Part shown: positions 4,954-6,242 of the stretch, in pieces
How positions within the stretch are numbered: position 1 is the first letter of the stretch
Layout of the letters: each line of letters opens with the position of its first letter
DNA from: an uncultured Bacillota bacterium
Lineage (GTDB): Bacteria; Bacillota_I; Bacilli_A; Erysipelotrichales; Erysipelotrichaceae
DNA length: 6,242 bases
Direction: 5' to 3'
Assembly: GCA_937919165.1 (NCBI GenBank)
Contig: CALFPO010000055.1
Location: 1-6,242, forward strand
The notes under the pieces: generated by a model
Database searches by the model: none
Told to the model about the DNA's origin: nothing
What the model saw: only the letters and a program-made list of their open reading frames with translations
Made by a program: the position numbers and the translations under genes

Positions 4954-5823
4954 CTAAGCTAATATCGTCAAGGCATTCTGGATATTCTCTATCTTGATGC
5001 TCTTATCGACTGTGGCCTCTTCACCATCCAGAGTCCAGATTGTCTTTCCTTCGAATTCGAACTCGATCTCCTCTGCCTTGAACATATGGAAATATTTGCT
5101 TGGCTGGGTCATCATCGACAGATAGTCCAAGGTATCGAAGATGCTTTCGGCATATTCGACGATGAGGACATTGAACATTCCATCATCCATCTTAGACCGT
5201 TTCTTATCCACCAACTGCACGCCGGCAACCCTGCCGCCTGAGAACACCAGCCCAAACAGAGCGTTGGTCTTCTTGACGTGACCTTTGATGGTATACTTTA
5301 CCGGAACAGGCTCGATGCTAGGAATACGGCTAATGCCTTCAAAGATATAGGCAAGCGTTCCGAAGGTTTCCTTGGCACTGCGGTCGGTCTTGAAAGGCAC
5401 ATCGCAGAAGGCTCCGAATGCTGCCACATAGTTGAAGTAGTGCTCGCCAAACTTTCCGACATCAAAGGTCTTTCCTTCGCTGTTGCAGATCCTTTCTGCA
5501 ATAGACCTGAAATCAGTCCCAAGATCATAGTTGGAGCCGAAATCGTTCATCGTACCGCTTGGAAAGTAGCCGATCATTGGCTTATGTTCACAATGCATAA
5601 GGGCATTGCTGACCTCATTCAAGGTTCCATCTCCACCAAAGGCGCATACAATATCGTACTTGATGCGATTCTTCAATAGATATTCATATGCATCATTAAC
5701 CTTCTGGGTGACATAGACGGTTGTCTTGTGTCCGTATCTGGAAAAGACATCCATTGCATCAAGCAATTGGCTCTTGGAGTTCTTTGTTCCTGAATGAGCA
5801 TTGATTATCAAGAGAATCTTCAT
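4954..5823 (-). CDS. Diacylglycerol kinase-family lipid kinase (YegS/DgkB/BmrU type)
   Basis: This 289-residue protein has the usual length of the family. Such enzymes phosphorylate diacylglycerol or related lipids with ATP at the inner face of the membrane; in Bacillota the DgkB member returns diacylglycerol to phospholipid synthesis. The nucleotide-binding motif is FGGDGTLNEV (62-71), followed by PSGTMNDFG (88-96), which corresponds to the usual SGTxNDFA segment. GLVFSGGRVAGVQL lies at 191-204 and the C-terminal LDGE is at 265-268. No transmembrane helix or signal peptide is visible, consistent with peripheral membrane association. The exact lipid cannot be read from the sequence. The gene is divergent from the Nudix gene with only 34 bases between start codons, and it heads the series leading to the macro and VWA genes. 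GAAGG lies 12 bases upstream of the ATG, with TATAAT between them. Confidence 0.92.
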   Translation of the reverse strand: MKILLIINAHSGTKNSKSQLLDAMDVFSRYGHKTTVYVTQKVNDAYEYLLKNRIKYDIVCAFGGDGTLNEVSNALMHCEHKPMIGYFPSGTMNDFGSNYDLGTDFRSIAERICNSEGKTFDVGKFGEHYFNYVAAFGAFCDVPFKTDRSAKETFGTLAYIFEGISRIPSIEPVPVKYTIKGHVKKTNALFGLVFSGGRVAGVQLVDKKRSKMDDGMFNVLIVEYAESIFDTLDYLSMMTQPSKYFHMFKAEEIEFEFEGKTIWTLDGEEATVDKSIKIENIQNALTILA

Positions 5824-5827
5824 ATTC

Positions 5828-5853
5828 TTATTATACCTTCAGGAATATAATAA
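5828..5853. promoter_or_regulatory. Symmetric divergent promoter candidate between lipid kinase and Nudix genes
   Basis: TTATTATA (5828-5835) and TATAATAA (5846-5853) are perfect inverted repeats with a ten-base spacer. Each arm holds a consensus TATAAT pointing outward: minus strand 5835-5830, plus strand 5846-5851. Each box ends exactly six bases before its ATG, and the dyad centre coincides with the centre of the intergenic gap. Starts would fall on or next to the initiation codons, implying leaderless or near-leaderless transcripts. No good -35 boxes are visible. The alternative is that AGGA (5841-5844) and the opposite-strand AAGG act as distant ribosome binding sites with AT-rich spacers. 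Confidence 0.5.
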
Positions 5854-5857
5854 GGCT

Positions 5858-6242
5858 ATGGATGAAATCAGTGCAGGAGCAGTCCTTTATACTTTAGTAG
5901 ATGACAAGATAAGATATCTTGTCTCATTGGATTTCCACAACAACTGGGGCTTCCCTAAAGGCCATCTTGAAAAAGGCGAATGCGAAGAGGAAGCAGCCCT
6001 GAGAGAGATCAAAGAAGAGGTCGGAATAGAGGCTCAACTCAATATCGAATTCAGGGAAGAGCTCATCTATCCTATGGCCAACGGCAACATCAAACATTCC
6101 ATCTACTTCATCGGCTACTATGAGGATCAGACACCAGATAGACAGCTTGAGGAAGTCCAGGAAACAAGGCTATTGAGCTATGAAGAGGCTCTTGATTGCC
6201 TCACCTTCGACAGCATGAAAGATGTACTCAAGAAGGCCAACA
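5858..6242 (+). CDS. Nudix hydrolase, Ap4A hydrolase type (3' end outside window)
   Basis: The frame is open from ATG 5858 to the window edge (128 complete codons). It begins MDEISAGAVLYT, the typical first strand of short Nudix enzymes. The Nudix box is complete at residues 35-57: G35, E41, then R49-E-I-K-E-E-V-G-I57, fitting Gx5Ex7REUxEExGU, with the metal-binding glutamates in place. WGFPKGHLEKGE (30-41) is characteristic of asymmetrical bis(5'-nucleosyl)-tetraphosphatases (NUDT2-like), which split Ap4A to ATP and AMP and act on alarmone-like dinucleotides or RNA caps. Substrate assignment is by motif only. Members are about 130-145 residues long, so only a few C-terminal residues should be missing. 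It is transcribed rightwards, divergent from the lipid kinase gene. AGGA lies 13 bases upstream and a closer AAGG only two bases upstream, so ribosome binding is not canonical. Confidence 0.9.
   Translation, partial: MDEISAGAVLYTLVDDKIRYLVSLDFHNNWGFPKGHLEKGECEEEAALREIKEEVGIEAQLNIEFREELIYPMANGNIKHSIYFIGYYEDQTPDRQLEEVQETRLLSYEEALDCLTFDSMKDVLKKAN

Noticed and set aside
5278..5679. Plus-strand open frame of 133 codons
   Set aside because: It mirrors the lipid kinase gene on the opposite strand, which carries all expected motifs.
1..6242. Mobile element, prophage or CRISPR array
   Set aside because: No transposase, integrase, phage gene, tRNA attachment site or spaced direct repeats could be seen on either strand.

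Overview
This window looks like chromosomal DNA of a low- to mid-G+C Bacillota bacterium. I infer this from AAGGAG/AGGAGG-type ribosome binding sites, short intrinsic terminators and protein families common in gut Firmicutes. An Erysipelotrichia-like or Lachnospiraceae-like source is my best guess, but the sequence does not settle it. I see no rRNA, tRNA, CRISPR array, insertion sequence or phage structural gene. Genes cover almost everything and no gene-free stretch exceeds about 210 bases.

Left part (1-1545): a terminator that works on both strands, then a minus-strand gene for a DUF1905 plus C39-peptidase-like fusion that lacks the usual catalytic histidine. Divergent from it is a plus-strand lipoprotein gene whose start codon and signal peptide lie in different frames, an apparent one-base frameshift. 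A bidirectional terminator separates the lipoprotein gene from the next group.

Middle (1546-3168): a tight minus-strand operon read in the order MazG-like NTP pyrophosphohydrolase, a 74-residue unknown protein, a compact rhomboid protease, and a 122-residue two-helix membrane protein. Spacings are 10 bases, an ATGA overlap and 8 bases.

Right part (3169-6242): a minus-strand series of lipid kinase (YegS/DgkB type), macro-domain protein with a C-terminal HTH-like module, and von Willebrand A (VWA) domain protein, ending in a hairpin terminator. Divergent from the lipid kinase is a Nudix hydrolase of the Ap4A-hydrolase type, cut by the right edge. Only 34 bases separate these two start codons, and they hold a symmetric pair of outward-facing TATAAT boxes, each 6 bases from its ATG.

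Functional theme (inference): several products handle nucleotides or nucleotide-derived ligands (MazG, Nudix, macro domain). Two others concern membranes (lipid kinase, rhomboid), which could suit a housekeeping or stress-response locus. The least explained items are the macro-HTH/VWA pair, the histidine-less peptidase-like protein and the symmetric divergent promoter. I did not find a clear, complete new defence or mobile system.
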